A DNA stretch of 12,840 nucleotides from CAYYYP01 sp964475985 (lineage in GTDB: Bacteria > Bdellovibrionota > UBA1018 > CAYHWW01), in the NCBI GenBank assembly GCA_964475985.1, contig CAYYYP010000066.1, positions 1 through 12,840 of the forward strand, given 5' to 3'. Positions 6,038 to 12,840 of the stretch are shown here, one piece after another. The notes beneath the pieces are model-generated. The model saw nothing but the letters and a program-made list of their open reading frames with translations, made no database searches and was not told where the DNA came from. Position 1 is the stretch's first letter. Each line of letters begins with the position of its first letter. A program made the position numbers and the translations under genes.

Positions 6038-8470
6038 CTATCTCAATTTTCCTTGTTTATAGGCGAAGCTCACTACTTTGCTTGCGCGCTCAAACAGGTT
6101 GCCGTTTTTATCGCCAATATCTGCGCCTTCTTGGCCGTTTCCGGCTAAGGCACGACCATTTTTTGCGGCGTCTAAAATACTTGCGTCACCGTCTTTGGCG
6201 GCGTCACCTTTTTTACCGAGGAGTTGGGCTAACATTCCGCTGATATCCATGCCCGTATCGTTCTTACGTGCGCCACGGTTTGCGGCGGCATAGGCTGCGC
6301 CACCACTTCCGAGCATCATGTTTTTTGCTTTTTCATGCGTCGCTAAAGTGTCTTCGGCATTTGCTTCGGCGGCCGCTTCCCTTGCCCCATCACCACCACC
6401 ACCGGTGCTTGCACCGCTGGCTTGTCCGCCACCTTGGCCTGCCACAAATCCGGCGGTGCCGGCAGGTTTTGAATCTCCGCCACCAACCAGACTACCTTGG
6501 GGACTTCCGCCACCGGCTGGTCCAGGCGTAATGCCTGGGCCACTGCCCGTATCTAATGTGGTGTTGGTATCGGTTTCAGCTTTTGCGTAACCTTCTTGGA
6601 TTCCGGCGTTGCCGAGGGGCGAAGTGTTGATAGGTGGGGGAAGATCGCTTGGATCGTTTCCGGGACCACCAGGAGGCGCGTGAGTGGTAAGTCGGTCGGC
6701 CGTCGGGCCGGAAAGCGAGTCGCGCTGTCTTCGCATTTCTGCGGCTCTTCCATCGTAATCTAAAGCTTGGGCTGAATGTTGGGCCGCTTGAATGAGAAGT
6801 TGGGCACCGAGGGCTGAAGTGGTATCGGCCATTTCTTGATGCTTTTGCTGCGCCAGCTGCGTATAAGTTTCACCGCTAGCGTTGGCGCGTTCGGCACCTT
6901 CCGCACTTTTTGCCCCGGTTCCATTGAGGGCGATGATCGCGTTTGCACCACCTTGAATCGCGCGGCCGCTGTCGTCGGCGCCGACCGTGGCTTCGGCATC
7001 GCCAGCGCTGGTTCTTGCGGCGGCAATGCGATCTGCCGTATTGCTATGTTGTTGGGACCGGATGAGGGTGGTGATGCCAAGAATTCCTAAAACTCCGGCT
7101 GTAGTGGATTCGGCCGCCTCAACTTTATCCAGAGTTTGCGCCGCTTCGTTGATGGCAGTTGTGTGGATGTCTAATGTCTCAATGCCTGCCGCAGCTTTCG
7201 CTTGCGCCGCTTCTACATTCGCTTGCGCGGTTCTCGCGCTGTTTTGGCCGAAATTTGAAAGCAGGCTAGTGGCGGCCATGGCAGTCGCGTTTGATACGGT
7301 ATTTAAACCTTTGGTGCGACTGCATTTTGCTTGATTTTCAAAGTCGCTATCGTTTTTAAGATTTGTACACATAGCAGTGTCCATACGAATGAAATCACCC
7401 GCTGCTTGGTTGGCGTCGCCACCGCCGTTATTGAGGCAGTGGTAAAAAGCCCGACGATCAAAATGTCTGCCACTTGAATCAACATACTGCGCGTCGCTCA
7501 TGAATTTATTTGCGGCAAGGACAAGTCCTGCATCACTACATCCGGAGTCGTCCCGTTTTGCGTAACCCGTGCTTGCACGTTGAAGACTTTTTTCATGATC
7601 GCGGCCATTTCGCGCGATGAGGTCGCAGTGGTGGTTACAGCTTTGATCGCAGGTAGTGGTAGCTGCGGTGTGGGCCGCCTCCTGGCCAGGTACGGCAGGA
7701 TTTTTTGCGATGTCGCAAGCTGCAGCGTTTCTAGCCACTTGGCTTTGTGCCGCAGCCGGAATGATTTCTACGAAATCGTGAAGATACCCTTCGCCATTTT
7801 TACACGCAAGTTTACAGCGGTCCATGAAAGGCCCGGTGTTGTTCACGGTCCTGATCCGTTGCGCGCGCGCTTGATCGGATTCTAATCGGCCTTGCTGCGT
7901 AGGTTCGCTGGTAGTTGCGTTGGTCGGGGTTGCGCTCGGCGCTGCCGCAGTCGGGTCAGCGGCGGTTGTGCGGTTTGGGTCGTTCGGGCTGTTCCCAGCT
8001 CTATCCATTAAACGATCCAGGTTTTGGTCACGAGCGTTTTGGGATTCAACCTGTTGTTCGAGTAATCTTCTTTGTTTGGAGTCATGATCTAAATCCGAAA
8101 CCATGTCACGTGCTAAACTTTGTCGGTCCTCCGCGTCTGTTCGGGCGGTGCGTTCCTCCGGAGTTTCAACATGAGGAACCTGCGGATGTGCATTGAGTTC
8201 CCGTATTCTTCTTCGCTCGGCGCGGCTCGGATTGGGATCCATGGAACGGTAAACTACTGGCCCGTCAATAAATGCTTCTACGGGACCGGGTGTAGCGCCG
8301 CCGCCGGTAGTTCCTCCTTGCGTAGTGCCGCTAGGCGAGCCTGATCCTCCCAGCATTGTGCCTCCCATATTCTCACTTTGAGGTCTCACACCCGTTGGTT
8401 GCCCCCAAGCTACTACCGAGAAGGTTTGCACCCACAAAAGAATCGCCCAAATACATATGCGTTTGGTCAT
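6038..8470 (-). CDS. large exported Cys- and Ala-rich protein with LLGKKG C-terminal module
   Basis: The gene is not recognised. The frame is open to 8578, but I start at ATG 8468-8470 because it has a GAGGGGG 9 bp upstream and yields a proper signal peptide (MTKRICIWAILLWVQ..., cleavage at AWG23/Q24). That gives 810 residues. Residues 25-215 are Gly/Thr/Pro and charged low-complexity sequence containing an Arg/Glu-rich helix. Residues about 216-385 hold most of the cysteines, including C219, C223 and a CDQSCNHHCD cluster at 274-283. Residues about 385-610 are Ala/Gln/Thr-rich and probably long amphipathic or coiled helices, with one short hydrophobic segment (VLGILGITTLI). Residues 610-730 form a Gly/Pro/Ser linker. 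The C-terminal module has LLGKKG at 750-755 and LFE at 792-794, matching the next gene downstream. A sigma70-like promoter lies about 80-110 bp upstream. Function is unknown; an extracytoplasmic structural or assembly role is a guess from composition. Confidence 0.83.
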   Translation of the reverse strand: MTKRICIWAILLWVQTFSVVAWGQPTGVRPQSENMGGTMLGGSGSPSGTTQGGTTGGGATPGPVEAFIDGPVVYRSMDPNPSRAERRRIRELNAHPQVPHVETPEERTARTDAEDRQSLARDMVSDLDHDSKQRRLLEQQVESQNARDQNLDRLMDRAGNSPNDPNRTTAADPTAAAPSATPTNATTSEPTQQGRLESDQARAQRIRTVNNTGPFMDRCKLACKNGEGYLHDFVEIIPAAAQSQVARNAAACDIAKNPAVPGQEAAHTAATTTCDQSCNHHCDLIARNGRDHEKSLQRASTGYAKRDDSGCSDAGLVLAANKFMSDAQYVDSSGRHFDRRAFYHCLNNGGGDANQAAGDFIRMDTAMCTNLKNDSDFENQAKCSRTKGLNTVSNATAMAATSLLSNFGQNSARTAQANVEAAQAKAAAGIETLDIHTTAINEAAQTLDKVEAAESTTAGVLGILGITTLIRSQQHSNTADRIAAARTSAGDAEATVGADDSGRAIQGGANAIIALNGTGAKSAEGAERANASGETYTQLAQQKHQEMADTTSALGAQLLIQAAQHSAQALDYDGRAAEMRRQRDSLSGPTADRLTTHAPPGGPGNDPSDLPPPINTSPLGNAGIQEGYAKAETDTNTTLDTGSGPGITPGPAGGGSPQGSLVGGGDSKPAGTAGFVAGQGGGQASGASTGGGGDGAREAAAEANAEDTLATHEKAKNMMLGSGGAAYAAANRGARKNDTGMDISGMLAQLLGKKGDAAKDGDASILDAAKNGRALAGNGQEGADIGDKNGNLFERASKVVSFAYKQGKLR

Positions 8471-8479
8471 AATATTAAA

Positions 8480-8486
8480 CCCCCTC
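8480..8486 (-). promoter_or_regulatory. Shine-Dalgarno deciding the start of the 810-residue exported protein
   Basis: GAGGGGG on the minus strand lies 9 bp before ATG 8470. It overlaps an upstream in-frame ATG (8488), which argues that the downstream ATG, directly in front of the signal peptide, is the real start. Confidence 0.6.
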
Positions 8487-8548
8487 ATGAGCCCTTTCGG
8501 TGGCAAAGCCATAAAGCTTAAGCCGCCGCTCCCAGATCCCCTCCTTCT

Positions 8549-8578
8549 ATTGTAGGGAAAAAATTGCCTACAGTACAA
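8549..8578 (-). promoter_or_regulatory. candidate sigma70-type promoter of the exported-protein operon
   Basis: Read on the minus strand, TTGTAC (complement of 8573-8578) and TACAAT (complement of 8549-8554) are separated by 18 bp. The -10 matches five of six consensus bases and the -35 begins with TTG. Transcription would start near 8542, giving a leader of about 70 nt before ATG 8470. The 18-bp palindrome sits just upstream of the -35, centred near -54, a typical position for an activator. Confidence 0.5.
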
Positions 8579-8586
8579 ATAGAAAA

Positions 8587-8604
8587 TGTTTATTTAAATA
8601 AACA
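8587..8604. promoter_or_regulatory. perfect 18-bp palindrome, candidate operator
   Basis: TGTTTATTTAAATAAACA is identical to its own reverse complement over 18 bases. With one mismatched pair it extends by two further pairs on each side. It lies in the divergent region 9 bp from the -35 of the leftward promoter and 210 bp upstream of the rightward gene. It looks like a dimeric regulator site (half-site TGTTTA). The regulator cannot be named from sequence. Confidence 0.5.
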
Positions 8605-8814
8605 GTTCAAGTTTATAAAAGACTTCGAGTACTTGGCACCGGATTTTTATTTTATTCGATCTAATAACCGATATGGCGGTCACTATAAAAAGTGAATAAT
8701 AATTATTTATGTAAGCGGCTGCTTCTTAAATGGAAAGTAAGTCTATGGCTCAGAAGCCGTGCAAAAAAAGAAAAGGATGCTGGTAATTCCTGACAGAAAA
8801 ATTAAACTAAAAGG

Positions 8815-11800
8815 ATGATGCGGGGATCTGGGGCTTTTCTTGTATTGGTACTTTTAAGTTTATTTGTTGGGGAATTAGAGGGCTTGGGGCAAAACGCTCC
8901 ACCGTCGCCGACCCCTGTGGTGACACCACCTGCAACGGCCGCACCGGCACGTTCGTCGGGCAGTGGTCGTCCACGAAGGGGCAGCGGTTCTCACCCTCCC
9001 TTTAACGGTGGAGAACCCGTAAATTTATATCGTTCTGGCGCCGACACACAAGACCGCGCACGCGAACTTCATTTTGACCAAGTCGGTGGTGAAGCGGCCT
9101 CTATTCCTGAAGTCTTAAACTCTTTCTATCAAGAAGGAAGTTCCGGTACTCCACTTGACTTTCAATGCGGTGGTTTTGAAACCATGCTCGGCAATTCTGA
9201 ATTTCAGGGCACCCGCGGTGGAAATCAAAGAATTTGTGACCCGGCGAGTTTTGCTAACGCCGTTTGCTCTCAGCAAAATATGCGCGAAGGAGAGGCCTAC
9301 CAGCAATGGCTTTATCAAATCGCCATGACGAAGACATCTTTAAAGCACGCGCCACGCGGTCAGAATGAAGATGGAAATGATCCCTGCAATATCGGTCGCA
9401 TGTGTTTAGGTGTGTTTGATCGCACGACCATGCGTTGCACTTCAGCCGCATTTGATGTCGCAAATCGAGGAAGGCTTTCGGCCTCCGCGGCTGCGGCCCA
9501 AAGGCGCGGCGGAATCGAAGTTCGGAATTTACCGGCGGACGTTCCGCTTTCTATTGGTGCAAGGCCCGCAGAGTCCGACTCAACTCCCGCCGCGTGTCGT
9601 TTGCCCACGGGCGAGTTAGAAAAATGCAACACCTGCCGTGATCTCTGGTCGCGAGCGTTACATGGTTTTCACCGCGAAAATGAATTTCATCACCATATGC
9701 GAGAAGAGCTTGCACCACAGTATGCCGCTGCACGAACCCTTTTTTCAAATTTGAAACAGTCCATGATTGCATCGCTGCGGGGGACGGAATTGGTTAACCA
9801 AAATGGAGTGATGCGTGCGGCAGAATGCCCGCCGCCGCCAGCCGCGCCCGCCGCAACCGGTGAAAACGCAGCACCTGCTGCCGAAGCTAGCGCCGTCGCT
9901 AGAGCAACTGCCCGGGGTGCAACTTCGCCGGCGGAAAGGGCCGCCGTCGCTCCACGGTGCGGAAACAACGAAGGCCTTGCTTCCGTAATTACTCCTGAGC
10001 TTGAACGCGCCATAAATGAAGCGGAATTTGCTGTGCCCAATAACACTCATTGCATTGGCCAAGACGATAACGTTTTTGTTGTGCGCAGACCCGGTGGTCG
10101 CATTGTAGTTTATGCATGCCCGCGGGCGCTTCTCACCATGGGCGATCAAAGCACTCGAGCACTGGACACCGGCGGGATTGGCCAATCAAGATTAGCTTTG
10201 CAATTGTCCCGTGCATTAGGCCACGCGCTTGACAGCTGTTCGTTAGAACATAGGCAGATTAACCTGCCGGTACCTGGCGCCACTGCCGATAGCGCTAGAG
10301 TTAATACAGCTTTCAATTTAGGAAGCTTCAACCATCCGTTAAGGGCATGCCTTGCCGAAAATTATTTGCGCACTCCGCAATGGGCGGGTAGGCGCACACC
10401 TGCTTCATATGTAGGGCTTGCTGGCGGTAGTCTTGAAATGAGCGAGCCGGGTGGAGAGGAAATCGATCCGATGAGACGGTTTCGTTTAATTAGGAGCGTA
10501 CCATCGGTGCCGTTCACTGCACCTACTAATGGGGCCACCGTTCCGAATCATTGTTCCTCACCGAGAAACCTTAGTGACATTTCTGGGGCTCAGGGTGGGA
10601 ATCAGACGAACGCTCTGGAAGCCCAAACTTGGGGCAGCAAAGCATTCGGTAATTGGGCTGCGCAAGCGAACTATCAGCAAAGTTTAAGTGAGAGACACGC
10701 GGCGGTAGGGGATCAAGCTGCAGGAAATTTAACCGCTGCGCGTGAAGCTTCCCTAAGGGCAAGTGGGTGGTTCATGAATAACACTGAGATTGCGTCTTGG
10801 AATCACTTTTGCGAAGACTATAACTCAGCCCGCGGCACTCAGGCAATCGTTGCGTGTCAGCGTCGAGTCAACAACTCGGCAAATCAATCCAAGCTTAAGC
10901 TAGCGCTCACTTTCAGACCTTATTGCCTGAACATGAGAAGCTCTTCTCGCGGCGGACTTTCTACAACTTCCGTTCCCGATGGCCAAGAAATGTTTCAGCT
11001 GATGATCAGAGACCCCTCTATGAGATCAGTTCTAGGTTGCAGACCCAATGGCCCAGGCCGGCTGGGCGTAGAGGATCCTATGAACATGTTCGGGCCACCA
11101 GGCGTTGCAAATAATGGAAACGCAGGTTCAAGAAAATGTGATTTGGGAGGCGAACACGGCTTCTTCGAACAAGGCATGCGCGCTGTCGCCAGTTATCATT
11201 TACCACCTGCCCCCGACGCCGGCACCGCTCCTGCCGCCGAAGTAAATTCTTCGGGCGAACCTTCGCCCACGCTTCCCGTAGCGCAACAAATCGCTGCGGC
11301 CAGAGCGCCCGAAGCACAAACTACGCAAGCCGTAACTCCCGGTACGGGAACTGCCGCTCCCCCTGGCGCACAAAATGTTCAGGTGAATCGCCAAAATACT
11401 GCGGCCGCAGAAGCGGATCCCAACGCTACCGTGAATCCGGATGGAACCGTGGCCTCTGCAACGCCTGGTACAGGTGCCGAACCCACGGCCACTACGGCTA
11501 ATGATTCAACGCCAAGGGCCAGACTTGCCGCGAGAAGAACAATCTTAGCTTCACAAAGGCAGGCCGCCAACCAAGTGTTTAACTTTCAATCCCGTAGCGC
11601 CGCAAATTCGGCAAACGTAGCCAATTCCTCCACGGCTATTGGAATTCGGCACACTTTAGCCAATCCGGCCTGCGCAAATCTGCCCTTAAATCAATCTTGT
11701 TCATACCAATACTTATTTGATCACAACGGTGAACCCGTCGTTCGTATTGCGCAGAACGCGGCCGACGCCGATGGAAACGTTTGCACTAATGCTCAGGGCT

Positions 11801-12420
11801 GCCTATGTTTTAATGCAAGCTTTACCACCGCCATGCCTACTTGCGCGCGGGTTGAAGGCGAAGACTTAACTCGCATTGGCCGCAGCAACATGATCGCTGA
11901 TCCCGGCCAGTCTTCAGAAAATAATATTTACCGGCAACTTGCCGTTCCCATTACGAACCGCGTTTTCGCACTGCCTCGTCATTCTTCAGGCGGAATTGAT
12001 TCAAGTTCCAATTCTCGGCGAGTACTTGGGCGAGCCCTTGGTATCACCAACGTTCCGCATATTGTAAGCCGCGGAAACCCACCGGCCCCGGCGGTCGATC
12101 GCAGACGGGAACTCATCGTAGCGCCCGATTACTGTTACGGAAGGCCAGGCGCTGAGAACGGAAGTCTCTTTGATACGGCCGTGGACCCTGAGCAAGTGGG
12201 AAGCCCCGCAAGGCGCTGTACCGCTAGAGATCTCTGGAGCGTAGTGTCGGATGGCACCAACGTCCTGCGCACCCGCCCGCTCTTTGATCAGGAGGCGACG
12301 GCAAGGCTAACGGAAGCGCAACTGCGGGAATACCAAAGGTACCTAAACGAGCTTATGTATACGAACCGATACGAAGCGACCGACGAACAAACGTTTGAGC
12401 GTCTAAATTACCCAGACTAA
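8815..12420 (+). CDS. 1201-residue cysteine-rich exported protein with degenerate zincin-like core
   Basis: The gene is not recognised. The product begins with a signal peptide (core AFLVLVLLSLFVG, likely cut at GLG25/Q26) and contains about 29 cysteines, which points to disulfide bonds outside the cytoplasm. After a Pro/Ala-rich linker (27-60), a first Cys-rich domain runs to about 335. An Ala/Pro-rich linker covers about 338-384. A middle domain (about 385-620) contains the YACPRALL strand, LSRALGHALD at 464-473 and EAQTWGSKA at 602-610. These resemble the HELGHxxD helix and the downstream ExxADxW segment of secreted zinc peptidases, but His-Glu is replaced by Arg-Ala (466-467), so catalysis is unlikely. 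Another helical/Cys region follows, then an Ala/Pro/Thr-rich linker (about 797-905) and a C-terminal domain with a GCLCFNASF segment. Two ATGs (8815, 8818) are possible starts, and AAGG lies unusually close, directly before the first. Transcription diverges from the LLGKKG-module operon, suggesting a related job. Confidence 0.85.
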   Translation: MMRGSGAFLVLVLLSLFVGELEGLGQNAPPSPTPVVTPPATAAPARSSGSGRPRRGSGSHPPFNGGEPVNLYRSGADTQDRARELHFDQVGGEAASIPEVLNSFYQEGSSGTPLDFQCGGFETMLGNSEFQGTRGGNQRICDPASFANAVCSQQNMREGEAYQQWLYQIAMTKTSLKHAPRGQNEDGNDPCNIGRMCLGVFDRTTMRCTSAAFDVANRGRLSASAAAAQRRGGIEVRNLPADVPLSIGARPAESDSTPAACRLPTGELEKCNTCRDLWSRALHGFHRENEFHHHMREELAPQYAAARTLFSNLKQSMIASLRGTELVNQNGVMRAAECPPPPAAPAATGENAAPAAEASAVARATARGATSPAERAAVAPRCGNNEGLASVITPELERAINEAEFAVPNNTHCIGQDDNVFVVRRPGGRIVVYACPRALLTMGDQSTRALDTGGIGQSRLALQLSRALGHALDSCSLEHRQINLPVPGATADSARVNTAFNLGSFNHPLRACLAENYLRTPQWAGRRTPASYVGLAGGSLEMSEPGGEEIDPMRRFRLIRSVPSVPFTAPTNGATVPNHCSSPRNLSDISGAQGGNQTNALEAQTWGSKAFGNWAAQANYQQSLSERHAAVGDQAAGNLTAAREASLRASGWFMNNTEIASWNHFCEDYNSARGTQAIVACQRRVNNSANQSKLKLALTFRPYCLNMRSSSRGGLSTTSVPDGQEMFQLMIRDPSMRSVLGCRPNGPGRLGVEDPMNMFGPPGVANNGNAGSRKCDLGGEHGFFEQGMRAVASYHLPPAPDAGTAPAAEVNSSGEPSPTLPVAQQIAAARAPEAQTTQAVTPGTGTAAPPGAQNVQVNRQNTAAAEADPNATVNPDGTVASATPGTGAEPTATTANDSTPRARLAARRTILASQRQAANQVFNFQSRSAANSANVANSSTAIGIRHTLANPACANLPLNQSCSYQYLFDHNGEPVVRIAQNAADADGNVCTNAQGCLCFNASFTTAMPTCARVEGEDLTRIGRSNMIADPGQSSENNIYRQLAVPITNRVFALPRHSSGGIDSSSNSRRVLGRALGITNVPHIVSRGNPPAPAVDRRRELIVAPDYCYGRPGAENGSLFDTAVDPEQVGSPARRCTARDLWSVVSDGTNVLRTRPLFDQEATARLTEAQLREYQRYLNELMYTNRYEATDEQTFERLNYPD

Positions 12421-12426
12421 GCCACA

Positions 12427-12840
12427 TTACGTAGCTTCATTGCATTCACTACTCAAAAGCAAAATAACGCCAACGCCTGAGAATACAGAAATCACAGCGG
12501 CGGTAGGCAGCACGCCCTTCATATCCAATATTCCCACAAGTACTGCCGCCAATGAGCCAACACTCAATTGTAGAAATCCTAAAAGCGAAGATGCACTTCC
12601 TACATTCTTCGAAAAGGGTTCTAACGCGAGTGCAGTAGCATTCGGACCTGCGACCCCTGCGCAGGCGAGCAGCACAAATAGAAAACAAATGGTCGGAATC
12701 AGGCCAAACGTAGTCAAAACTGAACCTACGAAAAAAACCAAACCCACAGCGGCTTGAAGGCAAAGCGCACCCTTAAAGATGCGTTTGCTGCCGTATTTTT
12801 TAGTGAGAAGGTGATTCAGTTGTCCGCCCCCAATCATTCC
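12427..12840 (-). CDS. MFS multidrug transporter, C-terminal part (Bcr/CflA-like, partial)
   Basis: The frame stops with TAA at 12427-12429 and is still open at the right edge of the window, so the N-terminal two thirds or so are outside. The visible 138 residues contain four hydrophobic helices. After the cytoplasmic loop LLTKKYGSKRIFKGA comes the helix LCLQAAVGLVFFVGSVL, then LIPTICFLFVLLACAGVAGP, then the SSLLGFLQLSVGSLAAVLVG helix and a last helix AAVISVFSGVGVILLL. The sequence GPNATALALEP followed by GSASSLLGFLQ is characteristic of the Bcr/CflA drug-resistance branch of the major facilitator superfamily, which are inner-membrane proton-coupled exporters. The substrate cannot be inferred. 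Its stop lies 6 bp from the stop of the convergent 1201-residue gene, and no terminator hairpin is visible between them. Confidence 0.85.
   Translation of the reverse strand, partial: GMIGGGQLNHLLTKKYGSKRIFKGALCLQAAVGLVFFVGSVLTTFGLIPTICFLFVLLACAGVAGPNATALALEPFSKNVGSASSLLGFLQLSVGSLAAVLVGILDMKGVLPTAAVISVFSGVGVILLLSSECNEAT

Larger units (their letters stand above)
8471..8814. other. AT-rich divergent intergenic region
   Basis: This 344-bp stretch separates the leftward exported-protein operon from the rightward 1201-residue gene. It holds a minus-strand promoter candidate, a perfect 18-bp palindrome, a shorter AATAATTATT palindrome at 8698-8707, and a purine-rich A-tract (8762-8774) just before the rightward gene. 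I find no convincing sigma70 promoter for the rightward gene. TATAAA boxes at 8614 and 8684 lack a good -35 partner. There is no gene of normal size, tRNA or terminator here. Confidence 0.7.

Noticed and set aside
6380..6410. CACCACCACC-type triplet run as a microsatellite.
   Set aside because: It is only a few repeats and simply encodes the Gly/Ser-rich linker of the exported protein on the other strand.
6078..7334. Several plus-strand ORFs of 70-115 codons opposite the large exported gene.
   Set aside because: They are antisense shadows of Ala/Gly/Pro-rich codons, with low-complexity Arg/Leu/Pro/His translations and no ribosome-binding sites.
8538..8546. Perfect minus-strand Shine-Dalgarno AAGGAGGGG upstream of the 810-residue gene.
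   Set aside because: No suitable start codon follows at normal distance; the nearest in-frame ATG is 25 bases on. The predicted transcription start falls inside it, so it probably is not a working ribosome-binding site.
8471..8578. N-terminal extension of the 810-residue protein to 846 residues.
   Set aside because: The extra residues are Arg/Gly-rich and precede a normal signal peptide, and the extension spans the predicted promoter -10. The ATG at 8470 has its own well-placed Shine-Dalgarno.
8633..8652. Possible sigma54 promoter: TTGGCACC on the plus strand.
   Set aside because: The -24 half matches TGGCAC well, but the required GC of the -12 element is TT at the correct spacing (8647-8648), so only half a site is present.
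12421..12480. Possible bidirectional terminator between the convergent 1201-residue gene and the MFS gene.
   Set aside because: Only 6 bp separate the stops, and I see no GC-rich hairpin followed by a T-tract on either strand nearby.

Overview
The window reads like chromosomal DNA of a Gram-negative bacterium rich in exported and outer-membrane proteins. Most of the large products start with a Sec-type signal peptide, one is a TPR plus beta-barrel outer-membrane candidate, and several are long, cysteine-rich or Ala/Pro/Gly-rich secreted proteins without a recognisable enzyme fold. Large orphan exported proteins, a FecR-domain secretory protein and mixed GC content fit the Bdellovibrionota/Oligoflexia-type predatory or environmental lineages. 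That placement is an inference from style, not from a marker gene. I see no rRNA, tRNA, IS element, CRISPR array or prophage gene.

Layout. (i) 1-3828, plus strand: the 3' part of an exported-looking beta-rich protein, then a short candidate leader ORF, a FecR-domain secreted protein, and a TPR/beta-barrel outer-membrane protein. Stop and start codons overlap at the last junction, so this is probably one operon. (ii) 3818-4517, minus strand: a HepT/MntA-type pair (HEPN-fold protein and minimal nucleotidyltransferase) whose tail overlaps the end of the barrel gene. (iii) 4560-8470, minus strand: two signal-peptide proteins 17 bp apart. They share a C-terminal module with an LLGKKG motif and a hydrophobic-Phe-Glu motif at identical spacing. 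(iv) 8471-8814: a 344-bp AT-rich divergent intergenic region with a perfect 18-bp palindrome and a plausible minus-strand sigma70-type promoter. (v) 8815-12420, plus strand: a 1201-residue, cysteine-rich exported protein whose centre looks like a zinc-metallopeptidase fold that has lost its HExxH residues. (vi) 12427-12840, minus strand: the C-terminal part of a Bcr/CflA-like MFS transporter.

How the parts may work together. The FecR/TPR-barrel operon looks like an envelope or surface-assembly module, with a periplasmic FecR-fold protein and an outer-membrane barrel carrying a periplasmic TPR arm. The three large exported proteins around the 8.6-kb palindrome (two leftward, one rightward) form a divergent unit that could be co-regulated, and it is the most promising place for an undescribed system. 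The HepT/MntA pair sits between these two regions and is probably independent of both.
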